From: Candidatus Cloacimonadota bacterium
GTDB lineage: Bacteria; Cloacimonadota; Cloacimonadia; Cloacimonadales; WRIO01
Length of the DNA: 33,869 nucleotides
Direction: 5' to 3'
Assembly: GCA_029553545.1 (NCBI GenBank)
Contig: JAKPKU010000052.1
Location: forward strand, 1-33,869
Shown here in pieces: positions 16,881-26,773 of this stretch (the first letter of the stretch is position 1; the number at the start of each line of letters is the position of its first letter). The position numbers and the translations under genes were made by a program. The notes beneath the pieces were generated by a model, which saw only the letters and a list, made by a program, of their open reading frames with translations, did no database searches and was not told where the DNA came from.

Positions 16881-19212
16881 GGTTCTTTTACTCGTTATCA
16901 TATTGATAACAATTTCGTCATTATATACATTAAGAGTTTCTCATGAACAACTAAGAATATCTGACAATTATGATAATCAACTGTCTTTTAATGTTGAAGA
17001 GACTCAATCAGATATAAGTCAAATTTCTCTATATTATAAATCAGACTTAGATAGAGCTTACTTAAAAAAAGACTTGTTAAGTGAAAGTTCATTATTAGCA
17101 AACTTTTCTTTTCTGATTCAACATGAAATTGATGAAATTAAAAAGAAAAACGGCACCTTTTTTGAATACTATGTTGTTATATCTAATACTGCAGGAGAGA
17201 TTATTAGCTTCCCAGAAATAAACCCAGAGTTTAACCCATATCGCTCACCTATTCAAAAAGAACAGATTAAAGATGCTTTTATATTAATATCACCAGATGA
17301 TCTTTCAAACTTGATTGAAGGGCAGAATATAGTAATTTCAATGTTTAATATTAAAGATAAACTTAATGCTAATACCATAAATGTTAAACTAAATAATAAA
17401 CAGCTTAAAACAGGATATACTGTTGATGACGCATTGTTAATTATTAAGGTGCCAAAAACGTCAAAAGATAATAAACTTTCTGTTTCTGCTCGCTTAACCG
17501 ACGGACAATTTGTGGTTTCGCCTACTTGGGATTTCCAAAAGAAAACACACATATCAAATTTTAGCTACTATGGTAATTTAACTCTATTAGCAAATTCGAA
17601 TACATATATGAATATGGCTGATTCACTTAATTATGAATCGAACCATGAAGAATCTGCAATACTTCAAGTTACAGGTAAATATAAATCAATTTTTATAAAA
17701 AACTATCTGCTGATATCATCTTTGGAGAACAGTAATAATCAAAAGATTAATAAGTATTACTTGGGCTTTATATCACCAAAATTTGATCTGCACTTGGGTG
17801 ATTATTCACCTAACTATTCAGAATTTACAACTTACAACAAATCAGTCGAAGGCGTATCTACTACCTTAAAACTTAATAATTACAGAGTATCAGTGTCTGC
17901 AGGAAGACTTGAACGCAAAGTTGAACCAAATATAATAGATGATTATTATGCATATAGATCGTTTAACAAAGAACATTTATCAGCAAAAATGACATATGGT
18001 AACCCTAACAACAGCTCTTTTTCATTAAACTTTGCCAAATCTAAAGACAACTTAAGTAGCCTCCGTAAATCTGCATATGAAATAGAGACAGACAGCACCA
18101 CACAATATATCATTGAAGCAAAAGACAACTTAGTAGTCGGTGCAGATTTTGAATTGCATTTATTCTCAAGAAGAGTAAACCTATTTGCTGAAGCAGCAAT
18201 GAGTATTTATAATAGTAATATTAACCCTGGAGTAATGACTCAAGAAGAACTTGAAGACTATTTGGATGACTCCTTTCCTTTCGATCCTGAAGCAGTAGAA
18301 CCACTAATAATCGTTAATAAAAACATGGAACCCTTTAAAGTAGGGCTAAATAATTCAGCTCTCAAAGCAGGCATCAATATGAATGCGCTCTACAATAACC
18401 TTACAGTCAGTTTTATCCAAACAGGTCCATCATTTTACTCTTTGAGTTCAGCAAACATTTTACAAGATAAAAGAATTATTAGATTTATAGACAATATTGT
18501 AGTATCAAATCAATTCTTTATTTCTGGTGGTGCCGAGCTTTCTTGTGATAACACAGTTAACCATAAGAATAAAACATTGACCACTCAAAGTCTCTTTATG
18601 AATCTTAATTATTCCCCTTCAGGTCTACCTTTTTTATCATTAAATTTCATTAATAACTCTAATAAAGATGATGCTTTTAGTGATGATCCTTTAAAAACAG
18701 ATATAAATAATAGATACATGCAGCTAACAACAGGGTACTCTTATGGCTTTTTACCTTTTGCATACACAACAAGTTCTATTAGCTATGGAATAGGTTTTGA
18801 CGAAGATAAGTCACAAGCAAAAGCATTTAACAATGATCGAAATGATATAGGTTTTAATAACACATTTAGATTTAATAATATCCCCTTAGTATCAAAGTTT
18901 GGTATCTTGATTAGCACAACAAAAAACAAATTCGATGAAAACAACCAGTTTAAATACAATACTGCTTATTTTAATAATGAATACCCTCTGCTTGATAATA
19001 AGGTCATACCATTTCTTAATATGAAAGCTAATTTAAACTCTGAAGACAATATCTCAAGTCAGAACTTTATTGTAAGCACTGGCGCAAAGTATTATCCTAT
19101 TAAAAAAACATGGCTTAGTGCAGACATAACATATAAAACCTATACTGAAGAAAATTCTCAACAGGATTTTAACTTGCTCGCTGGTAGGTTAATTATCTCT
19201 ACATCTTTCTAA
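16873..19212 (+). CDS. Predicted outer-membrane beta-barrel protein, function unknown
   Basis: N-terminal hydrophobic signal, amphipathic strand-rich sequence (HLGDYSPNYSEFTTYNKSVEGVSTTLKLNNYRVSVSAGRL), terminal aromatic (IISTSF). Overlaps the FecR gene by 8 nt. Confidence 0.6.
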   Translation: MNRVLLLVIILITISSLYTLRVSHEQLRISDNYDNQLSFNVEETQSDISQISLYYKSDLDRAYLKKDLLSESSLLANFSFLIQHEIDEIKKKNGTFFEYYVVISNTAGEIISFPEINPEFNPYRSPIQKEQIKDAFILISPDDLSNLIEGQNIVISMFNIKDKLNANTINVKLNNKQLKTGYTVDDALLIIKVPKTSKDNKLSVSARLTDGQFVVSPTWDFQKKTHISNFSYYGNLTLLANSNTYMNMADSLNYESNHEESAILQVTGKYKSIFIKNYLLISSLENSNNQKINKYYLGFISPKFDLHLGDYSPNYSEFTTYNKSVEGVSTTLKLNNYRVSVSAGRLERKVEPNIIDDYYAYRSFNKEHLSAKMTYGNPNNSSFSLNFAKSKDNLSSLRKSAYEIETDSTTQYIIEAKDNLVVGADFELHLFSRRVNLFAEAAMSIYNSNINPGVMTQEELEDYLDDSFPFDPEAVEPLIIVNKNMEPFKVGLNNSALKAGINMNALYNNLTVSFIQTGPSFYSLSSANILQDKRIIRFIDNIVVSNQFFISGGAELSCDNTVNHKNKTLTTQSLFMNLNYSPSGLPFLSLNFINNSNKDDAFSDDPLKTDINNRYMQLTTGYSYGFLPFAYTTSSISYGIGFDEDKSQAKAFNNDRNDIGFNNTFRFNNIPLVSKFGILISTTKNKFDENNQFKYNTAYFNNEYPLLDNKVIPFLNMKANLNSEDNISSQNFIVSTGAKYYPIKKTWLSADITYKTYTEENSQQDFNLLAGRLIISTSF

Positions 19213-19216
19213 TTAT

Positions 19217-21091
19217 ATGAAGAAATATTTGTTAATATTTGTCTTTGCCTTAGCAACTTTTTTGTCAACAGTTGTATTTTATTGCACAGGTTTTGGCGAG
19301 CATATAGAACATAAAGCATATGACTTAATGCTAAAATATAAAAGCCATCGATCGCAAAAAATAGACGATATAGTTATTGTTGCCGTTGATGACGAGACGT
19401 TCCAAGCTTTAGATATACAATGGCCATTCCCCCGTGAATACCACGCTCATTTAATTCGAAATCTAAAAAAGCTGGGTGCAAAACAAATTATTTTCGATAT
19501 TGAGTTTTCTGAGCCATATAAAAAAGAAGCTGATATAGATCTCGGTAAAGCTGCTGCAGAACACGGAAATGTAATATTTGCAGGGAAAATATATCAAACA
19601 AATGATAATAACTACCTTAAAACAACTACACTACCTCCAATTTCTGACATAAGAAGCCAAAGCCCTATATGGGGCTTAGTGAACATGCCAAGTGACAGTG
19701 ATGGGTTTGTTAGAAAATATGCATTGTTTCAAACCATAAATAATGATCACTATTATTCTCTCGCACTAAAAAGTTACTCTATTATTCAAAATGATACTAT
19801 TTCCATACACAATAATACGATCAAAATAGATGATAAAAACCTTTCTCTACTTGGAAACAATGAGCTTTTAATTAATTATTATGGACCAGCAAAGTTCTTT
19901 AAGCACTTTTCTTATTCCAGTGTGATTGATGATAGCGCATTTGTTTTACCTATGGAGGAATTTTTTGAGATAAATGATTTTTATCATTTAGAAGACACAA
20001 ATGCCTTTAAAGATAAGATTGTCCTTGTTGGCGCTACTGTAGATGAATTAAAAGATAATTTTCATACACCAGTTAATAATAAAAACCAACTAATGGCAGG
20101 TGTAGAAATACATGCAAATATGCTTCAAATGCTTTTAGATAAGAATTACTTAACAACAGTACCAAAAGTATTTAATTATGCGTTTATTTTTATAATAATA
20201 ATCCTTCTCTCATCTTTTTACTACAAACTTAAACCACTTTCAAGCCTTTTATATAGCCTTCTTTTTATTACTCTTTATATCATTATTGTATTCTTCCTAT
20301 TTACATTTAAAAATTACTTGTTGACTATATTGCTATTACCAACAATTATACTGCTGCTATATTTAAGCTATCTTGTGTATCATTATGTCCAAGAAAATAA
20401 AGAGAAAAAAGCAATAAAGAAAACATTTCAACATTATATGGCACCCGCTTTAGTTAAAGAACTTTTGAAATCACCAGATAAGGTTAAGTATGGAGGGTCG
20501 CAACAAGAAGTAAGCGTATTGTTCTCTGATATACGCGGCTTTACAACATATTCGGAATCTCATGGAGTTGAAGACACTGTGTCAATGCTTAGAGAATATC
20601 TAACAGAAATGGTGAATACAATTATCGATAATCAAGGTATATTAGATAAGTTTATTGGTGATGCTGTCATGGCTCTTTTTAATACGCCTGTACCTATCGA
20701 AAATCATGCGTATAAAGCCTGCTGTTGTGCTATGGATATGATTGAAAGCTTGAGAAAGCTTCAGAGGAAATGGATAAATGAAGGTAAAGAAATAATAAAC
20801 ATTGGTATTGGTGTTAACACTGGTACAGCTGTTGTTGGCAATCTTGGCTCTGAACAAATCTTTGACTATACTGCTATCGGTGACACTATCAATCTTGGTG
20901 CAAGATTAGAATCAATTAATAAAGACTATAGCACTGTAAATGGAATCATCATCAGTGAATTCACTTTAGAGTATGTTAAAGATTTAATAAAATACGAATA
21001 CCTTGATGAAGTAATAGTCAAAGGAAAAACCAAACCAATCAAAATATATCAACTCATAGAAATTTTGGATAGAGGAAACATAAAAAAATGA
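19217..21091 (+). CDS. CHASE2-domain class III adenylate/guanylate cyclase
   Basis: CHASE2 signature DDIVIVAVDDETFQALDIQWPFPREYHAHLI, FDIEFSEP, KIVLVGAT; three TM segments; cyclase VSVLFSDIRGFTTYSE...LDKFIGDAVMALF...GVNTGTAVVGNLGS...YTAIGDTINLGARLE. Confidence 0.92.
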   Translation: MKKYLLIFVFALATFLSTVVFYCTGFGEHIEHKAYDLMLKYKSHRSQKIDDIVIVAVDDETFQALDIQWPFPREYHAHLIRNLKKLGAKQIIFDIEFSEPYKKEADIDLGKAAAEHGNVIFAGKIYQTNDNNYLKTTTLPPISDIRSQSPIWGLVNMPSDSDGFVRKYALFQTINNDHYYSLALKSYSIIQNDTISIHNNTIKIDDKNLSLLGNNELLINYYGPAKFFKHFSYSSVIDDSAFVLPMEEFFEINDFYHLEDTNAFKDKIVLVGATVDELKDNFHTPVNNKNQLMAGVEIHANMLQMLLDKNYLTTVPKVFNYAFIFIIIILLSSFYYKLKPLSSLLYSLLFITLYIIIVFFLFTFKNYLLTILLLPTIILLLYLSYLVYHYVQENKEKKAIKKTFQHYMAPALVKELLKSPDKVKYGGSQQEVSVLFSDIRGFTTYSESHGVEDTVSMLREYLTEMVNTIIDNQGILDKFIGDAVMALFNTPVPIENHAYKACCCAMDMIESLRKLQRKWINEGKEIINIGIGVNTGTAVVGNLGSEQIFDYTAIGDTINLGARLESINKDYSTVNGIIISEFTLEYVKDLIKYEYLDEVIVKGKTKPIKIYQLIEILDRGNIKK

Positions 21092-22008
21092 CAAAGAAAA
21101 TAATCGTTTTATGCGGTGGGTTTTCAGATGAAAAAGAAATATCAATGAAAAGCTCATCTGCAATTTCAGCAGCTCTTTTAGAAAATAATTATAAAGTTGA
21201 ACTTGTAAACCCGTCTGATTTCCATTCGTATAGCGAATTACTTGGCTATTTAAAAATGAAGAAACCTTATATTGTCTTTAATGGCTTGCATGGTGCTGAA
21301 GGTGAAGACGGACGAATTCAGTCACTTTTGTCTTTAGAAAGCATTCCATTCACTGGTACAAAGCACACAGGGAGTGCGATTGCAATGAACAAATATGTTT
21401 CAACTTTAATAGCTGAAGCATTAAAAATACCTTGCCCGAGACAAGTACTATTAACAAATAATAAACAATTAAGTGAACAAGAAATTGAGTATTTACAATT
21501 ACCTTTTATCGTAAAACCAAACAGTAATGGATCATCTGTCGGTGTATCTATTATTTCAAAGCCTGAGCAAGTTGAAAAGGCAGTATTAGAAGCATATAAA
21601 CATGATGATATGGTATTGTGCCAAGAGTTTATACCTGGAAGAGAAATTACAGTTAGTATTTTCGGAGATAAAACCTTGCCAATAGTAGAAATTGTGCCAA
21701 AAGAAGGATTCTATGATTTTAATAATAAATATACAAAAGGTAATACAGAATATATATGCCCAGCAGACTTCTCTCAACAAGATGCAGAATTAGTAAAGAA
21801 ATATGCAAAGACTATCTTTTCAGCTTGCTCGTGCTCAGTTTATGGTAGAGTTGATTTTAGATATAATGGTAAAGATTTCTATTTCCTCGAGATTAATACA
21901 TTACCTGGCATGACTGAATTAAGCCTAACACCAATGTCTGCAAAAGCAGTTGGTATTTCCTTTAACGAGCTCATCAAAGAAATAATCAATTTATCACTTC
22001 AAGACTAA
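21088..22008 (+). CDS. ddl: D-alanine--D-alanine ligase
   Basis: LCGGFSDEKEISMKSSSAI, LHGAEGEDGRIQSLLSLESIPFTGTKHTGSAIAMNK, FIVKPNSNGSSVGVSI, FLEINTLPGMTELSLTPMSAKAVGISF; ATGA overlap with the cyclase gene. Confidence 0.95.
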   Translation: MTKKIIVLCGGFSDEKEISMKSSSAISAALLENNYKVELVNPSDFHSYSELLGYLKMKKPYIVFNGLHGAEGEDGRIQSLLSLESIPFTGTKHTGSAIAMNKYVSTLIAEALKIPCPRQVLLTNNKQLSEQEIEYLQLPFIVKPNSNGSSVGVSIISKPEQVEKAVLEAYKHDDMVLCQEFIPGREITVSIFGDKTLPIVEIVPKEGFYDFNNKYTKGNTEYICPADFSQQDAELVKKYAKTIFSACSCSVYGRVDFRYNGKDFYFLEINTLPGMTELSLTPMSAKAVGISFNELIKEIINLSLQD

Positions 22009-22020
22009 GCAACTTAATTG

Positions 22021-22305
22021 GGGTGTTTATTAATGCATAATTCAGGTTTATTAGCTTGAAGATTACAGAAAGCTGAGAACAAAGAGATAAAATGTAATTG
22101 ATTTGAGACAACTAAGGGTAGTTGTTGGTACAAATAAAATCATCTCTAAACCCGCTCGTAGTAGGCATCTGCTGATTTGGGTGAAAATAGTTTTCGAAAA
22201 ACTCCAATTTATAAGCCCTATATATATAGAGGGTGATGTTTTTAATTCTTAAATCTGCTTTATTCTTTTACATGTTATTTTAGCTTACTATACAATATCC
22301 TCTAA
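22021..22305 (+). repeat. Dispersed structured repeat, copy 2 (long form)
   Basis: Core as in copy 1, plus about 100 bp 5' extension (ATTAATGCATAATT...GAAAGCTGAGAAC...AAATGTAATTGAT) shared with copy 3. Confidence 0.9.
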
Positions 22306-22310
22306 ATATA

Positions 22311-22342
22311 AAAAAAGAGGTGCTTTTGCACCTCTTATTTTT
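22311..22342 (-). terminator. Rho-independent (probably bidirectional) terminator
   Basis: AAGAGGTGC-TTTT-GCACCTCTT, with A-run on the left and T-rich run on the right; lies between convergent ddl and the Hnd-like operon. Confidence 0.85.
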
Positions 22343-22353
22343 CAATTCGAACT

Positions 22354-24204
22354 TTATTGATATTCAAGTAATTCTTGTTCAAGTTTTTTAAGGTGCTTCA
22401 CCATATCAGGGTGCATACCAGATTCTTTTGTTATTGCTTTTACAGGGCACACTTCCATACAGTTACCACATTTTACACAATCAACTTGTGCAATAGTAAA
22501 CTTGTCTTGTCTACTGCCTGAAATACATGATGTAGGGCATCTTCTTGCACACAAAGAACAACCAATACATTTGTCTTTATTAATCACATAATGCATTAAA
22601 TCAAGACAAACTTTTGTTGGGCAAGCTTGATTATTGATATGCTCTTCATATTCTTCTCTAAAGTACTTAATTGTGCTTAATACAGGATTAGGAGCTGTTT
22701 GACCAAGTCCACACAATGATAATTGTTTAATGCTATTACCTAATGTAACAAGCTCATCGATGTCTGTTGGTTTACCCTTTCCTTTTGTAATTTTATCAAG
22801 GATTTCATACATTTGCTTTAAACCAATACGGCAAGGAGCACATTTTCCACAAGATTCATCAACTGAAAACTCTAAAAAGAATTTTGCAATGTTTACCATA
22901 CAGTTGCTATCGTTCATAACGATAACACCACCTGAACCCATCATTGCGCCTTTTTCTTTTAGTGATTCGTAGTCAATTTTTACATCAAGGTGGTCATTTG
23001 TAAGGCATCCACCTGATGGTCCACCAAGCTGAACTGCTTTAAACTTATTATCTCCAACAATGCCACCACCAACTTCATAGATTAAATCTTTAACGGTGAT
23101 ACCCATTGGAACTTCAACCAATCCTGTGTTTTTGACATCACCAGTTAATGCAAATACTTTTGTTCCCTTTGATGTCTCTGTACCCATGCTTGAGAACCAT
23201 TCAGGGCCTTTATTGAAGATTGGAGCAATATTTCCCAATGTTTCAACATTGTTGACTAAAGTTGGTTTTTTCCATAATCCTTCATTAGCAGGATATGGTG
23301 GCTTTTGAATTGGTTGACCTCTTTGTCCCATAATTGAAGAGATAAGCGCTGTTTCTTCACCGCACACAAAAGCGCCTGCACCTGTTCTTACAAATGCATC
23401 AAATGAAAATTCAGTACCAAGAATATTATTGCCCATGAGACCATATTCTTTTGCTTGTTCAATTGCTAATTTGATTCTGGTAATAGCAAGAGGATATTCA
23501 GCTCTAATGTAGAAATAGCCCTCTGATGCGCCTACTGAATAAGCTGCAATCATCATACCTTCAAGTACTCTATGAGGGTCTCCTTCAAGTAGAGAACGAT
23601 CCATGAAAGCACCTGGGTCGCCTTCGTCAGCATTACATACTACATATTTTGGTGAACCTTTTGCTTTGTTTACAAATTCCCATTTCATACCTGTTGGGAA
23701 ACCAGCTCCACCTCTACCACGTAAGCCTGAGCGTTTAATAATCTCTATTGCGTCTTCTGGTTTGTTATTTAATACGTTCGCTAAAGCTTCATAACCACCA
23801 AGAGCAATATACTCTTCGATTTTTTCAGGGTTTAAATAACCACAGTGTTCCAATGCAACTTTGATTTGTTTTTGATAGAATGGTATTTCATCTTTGGTTG
23901 CATGTGTTTTATCTTTTTCTTGTTGCATTAAGCGCTTTACAGGGCGGCCCTTGATAAAATGTTCATTTACAATTTCTTCAGCATCTTCAGGCGTTACTTT
24001 GATATAAAAAATACCCTCAGGGTAAACCATAAGAACGGGTCCAAAATCACAAGGTCCCATACATCCAGTTTCAATGATGTTTACTTCATCGTAAATTTCA
24101 TTCTTTTTAAGTTCTTCGATAAATCTGTCTTTTATACGAAGAGCTCCTGCTGAAACGCATCCTGATCCACAACAGATCAAGAGATCGATTCGCTTTGTTG
24201 GCAT
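22354..24204 (-). CDS. NuoF-like flavoprotein subunit, HydB/HndC type
   Basis: Thioredoxin-like 2Fe-2S N-terminus (CCGSGCVSAG...ETGCMGPCDFGP), GLRGRGGAGFPTGMKWEF, ESCGKCAPCRIGLKQM, C-terminal 2x[4Fe-4S] CIGCSLCARRCP/CVKCGNCMEVCP. Confidence 0.92.
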   Translation of the reverse strand: MPTKRIDLLICCGSGCVSAGALRIKDRFIEELKKNEIYDEVNIIETGCMGPCDFGPVLMVYPEGIFYIKVTPEDAEEIVNEHFIKGRPVKRLMQQEKDKTHATKDEIPFYQKQIKVALEHCGYLNPEKIEEYIALGGYEALANVLNNKPEDAIEIIKRSGLRGRGGAGFPTGMKWEFVNKAKGSPKYVVCNADEGDPGAFMDRSLLEGDPHRVLEGMMIAAYSVGASEGYFYIRAEYPLAITRIKLAIEQAKEYGLMGNNILGTEFSFDAFVRTGAGAFVCGEETALISSIMGQRGQPIQKPPYPANEGLWKKPTLVNNVETLGNIAPIFNKGPEWFSSMGTETSKGTKVFALTGDVKNTGLVEVPMGITVKDLIYEVGGGIVGDNKFKAVQLGGPSGGCLTNDHLDVKIDYESLKEKGAMMGSGGVIVMNDSNCMVNIAKFFLEFSVDESCGKCAPCRIGLKQMYEILDKITKGKGKPTDIDELVTLGNSIKQLSLCGLGQTAPNPVLSTIKYFREEYEEHINNQACPTKVCLDLMHYVINKDKCIGCSLCARRCPTSCISGSRQDKFTIAQVDCVKCGNCMEVCPVKAITKESGMHPDMVKHLKKLEQELLEYQ

Positions 24205-24218
24205 TATAAATCCTCCTA

Positions 24219-24581
24219 TTATTCAGTTGAAATTAAAAATTCTTTTACAGGATTGCCGTTAACTAAATGTTCAACAACAATTCGTTTAGCTATTTCTGAG
24301 TTGATATTGCCATAGCAATAACGAGGTTTTCCCTCTTCAATAACATCTACAACAGGTTCCATGGAAGATAAACCTTTTTCACCTGTTTGAGAGACAACAA
24401 CATCAGTAAGTGCACGTGTTGACACTTCATCAATAAAAGTCTTCATTACATCTTTTGCACCTGCAGCAATACCAGATGTTCCCATACCAACAACTACTTT
24501 AATGCGAACATTGCTGTTTCTAAGCTTCATTTCTTGTTGAGCCTTTTCACGAATTGCTTTAAGATCTGCTAAAGTTTTCAT
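24219..24581 (-). CDS. HndB-like thioredoxin-fold protein
   Basis: VRIKVVVGMGTSGIAAGAKDVMKTF...GLSSMEPVVDV...GNINSEIAKRIVVEHLVNGNPV. Lacks a full set of 2Fe-2S cysteines. Confidence 0.75.
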   Translation of the reverse strand: MKTLADLKAIREKAQQEMKLRNSNVRIKVVVGMGTSGIAAGAKDVMKTFIDEVSTRALTDVVVSQTGEKGLSSMEPVVDVIEEGKPRYCYGNINSEIAKRIVVEHLVNGNPVKEFLISTE

Positions 24582-25153
24582 TAGAATTCCTCCAATTCTA
24601 TATTTTTTATACCTTCATTCAATGTATCTTTTAGGTAGATAACTACATCTGGCCATGTAATAGGAATATCACCAAGCTCAGATTTAATTTCTCTTGTATC
24701 TAAAATAAATACCTTTTCTTCTTTGTTTTGTAAAATATGAAATAATTTAATAAAAAAGTTTATTTCTGAGTGTCCGACTATTGAACTTAAAAATGTATCT
24801 TCAATGCTTCCCAATGGCATACGATCAATGTGATTGTGTTCAAATTCAGCATATAATCTTGTACCTTTACCGATAGTTGATTCCATTAAAAAGCTACCAT
24901 TACAGCGTTCTGCATTTTCTTTAAATAACGGTATTCCTAATCCAATCTTCTTTTTTCTTTCAGATTTTGATGTATAGAATGGGTTTTGTGCGCTTGTTAA
25001 TGTATCTTCATCCATACCTACACCGTTATCTATGATTTCAAAGCTCAATTTATTTTCTGTCTCATCTATACCAATTACAATTGAAATTAAATCACAATTT
25101 GCCCGTGCAGAATTTTCAATAATATCGATTAAATGTAATGATAAATCCTGCAT
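24581..25153 (-). CDS. HATPase_c (histidine kinase-like ATP-binding) protein
   Basis: HLIDIIENSARA (N box), IIDNGVGMDED (G1), KIGLGIPLFKENAERCNGSF (G2). Confidence 0.82.
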   Translation of the reverse strand: MQDLSLHLIDIIENSARANCDLISIVIGIDETENKLSFEIIDNGVGMDEDTLTSAQNPFYTSKSERKKKIGLGIPLFKENAERCNGSFLMESTIGKGTRLYAEFEHNHIDRMPLGSIEDTFLSSIVGHSEINFFIKLFHILQNKEEKVFILDTREIKSELGDIPITWPDVVIYLKDTLNEGIKNIELEEF

Positions 25154-25162
25154 GTTTTCTTT

Positions 25163-25648
25163 CTAGTCGCGATACTTGTTGATTATTTCTTTGAGCTTAT
25201 CCCTGTTATCTACACGCCCATAAGTGTCTTCACCTATAACGAAAACTGGTGCAAGAGAGCATGCACCAACGCATCTTACAGCTGATAATGAAAAAAGACG
25301 ATCTTCGGTTGTATCTCCGATTTGAATGCCTAATTCATCTGACATCATTTGCAAAATTCTTGGAGCGCCTTTAACAAAACATGCCGTTCCTGTGCATACG
25401 TTTATAACGTGTTTGCCACGTGGTTTCATTGAGAAAAAGTTATAGAATGTTACAACACCATATACTTGGCTAACAGGAATTCCAAGCTCTGATGCGATAT
25501 ACTCTTGAACTTCAACAGGTAAATACCCAAAGATCTCTTGAGCTTGATGCAAGATCTCAATGAGTGGGTTAGTTAATTGTTTTTTTTCATCAATGACTTT
25601 TTGAAGTTGATCATAGAGTGCATTGTCATTTTCTTTACCTTTACACAT
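25163..25648 (-). CDS. NuoE-like 2Fe-2S subunit, HydC/HndA type
   Basis: LIEILHQAQEIFGYLPVEVQEYIASELGIPVSQVYGVVTFYNFFSMKPRGKHVINVCTGTACFVKGA...VRCVGACSLAPV. Confidence 0.93.
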   Translation of the reverse strand: MCKGKENDNALYDQLQKVIDEKKQLTNPLIEILHQAQEIFGYLPVEVQEYIASELGIPVSQVYGVVTFYNFFSMKPRGKHVINVCTGTACFVKGAPRILQMMSDELGIQIGDTTEDRLFSLSAVRCVGACSLAPVFVIGEDTYGRVDNRDKLKEIINKYRD

Positions 25649-25675
25649 TTTTCCTCCGTTATGATTTATTTTACT

Positions 25676-26413
25676 TTATGATAAAATCATTCTGCCGTCT
25701 ATTCCACTGCATGCCTTTTTTATTTCAGCAACAGTAGGTTCATTTATAAAGAACTTTGTAAATCCTGATGCTACATCTTGTATATAATGAGCGTCAGAAC
25801 TTCTAATTAAAGTATAGTTTTTTAAATAGGGATATTTTGTAAACAAATTTTCTATAATACATTTTGCTGTTATTCCAATTGCTTGAAATTTAGGCTCTTG
25901 TGGAATAAATCCAAGCTGTGCAATTATACTAAAAGATAGCGCATCTTCATGAGCTGGATAACAAAAACCATTAAATTCTAATACTTTTTCATAAGCTTCA
26001 TCTAAAGTCCACATTGAAGAGTTAATCAATGCTTTTTCTTCAAAACCTATTATTTCATCATTATCTCCCAAGATAACTTGATCACCAAAAAAATCAGGGT
26101 CATTTGCTATCGGCAGTAATGAGTCATAAAGAGCTTGTGAAAAAGCAAAGCCATCTTCATGAGAATCAAAAAAAGCCAAAAGATGTATTTCTTCTTGGGT
26201 TTGAACTTCAACTCCCATGATGCATGACAAGTTATATTCTTGAGCTTTTTTATAGTATGTGCTAAAATTTAACATACTATTATGATCAGTAATAGCAAAG
26301 ATGTCTATCTTATGCTCTATAAGCTTATCTATAACTGCTTGAGGAGACATGCCCAAATCTCCACATGGTGACAAAACTGAATGTATATGCAAATCTGCTT
26401 TATACCATTTCAT
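25676..26413 (-). CDS. PHP-domain metal-dependent phosphoesterase
   Basis: YKADLHIHSVLSPCGDLGMSP, FAITDHNSMLNF, C-terminal RSSDAHYIQDV. Confidence 0.9.
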   Translation of the reverse strand: MKWYKADLHIHSVLSPCGDLGMSPQAVIDKLIEHKIDIFAITDHNSMLNFSTYYKKAQEYNLSCIMGVEVQTQEEIHLLAFFDSHEDGFAFSQALYDSLLPIANDPDFFGDQVILGDNDEIIGFEEKALINSSMWTLDEAYEKVLEFNGFCYPAHEDALSFSIIAQLGFIPQEPKFQAIGITAKCIIENLFTKYPYLKNYTLIRSSDAHYIQDVASGFTKFFINEPTVAEIKKACSGIDGRMILS

Positions 26414-26416
26414 TTT

Positions 26417-26761
26417 TTATTGATGCATTAATTGATATAAGCGCCCAGCAATTTCAAAAGTAGACAAGCCACTTTTTATAAGACAGACATTTTCTTCAAT
26501 TGCTTTATCAATTACTGTTTGATCTGGTGTAACATTATTTGCAAAACAAACACAGTTCATATTTGCCAATGCAGCTACTGCTATGACGTTTAAATGCTTC
26601 ATTATAGTAATCCACACTTGATTTTCTCTTGCATTTCCCATCACATCGCTTAATAAATCAGATACATACCCTCCTTCAATGATTACATTTTCAAGGTTTT
26701 GAGTATCAGTTAAAACTTCTCCATCGATAGACTTGATAAATTCTTTGGTATTTATTCCCAT
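26417..26761 (-). CDS. DRTGG-domain-like protein
   Basis: 114 aa; VSDLLSDVMGNARENQVWITIMKHLNVIAVAALANMNCVCFANNVTPDQTVIDKAIEENVCLIKSGLSTFEIAGRLYQL. Confidence 0.75.
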   Translation of the reverse strand: MGINTKEFIKSIDGEVLTDTQNLENVIIEGGYVSDLLSDVMGNARENQVWITIMKHLNVIAVAALANMNCVCFANNVTPDQTVIDKAIEENVCLIKSGLSTFEIAGRLYQLMHQ

Positions 26762-26773
26762 AGTGCCTTCTTT

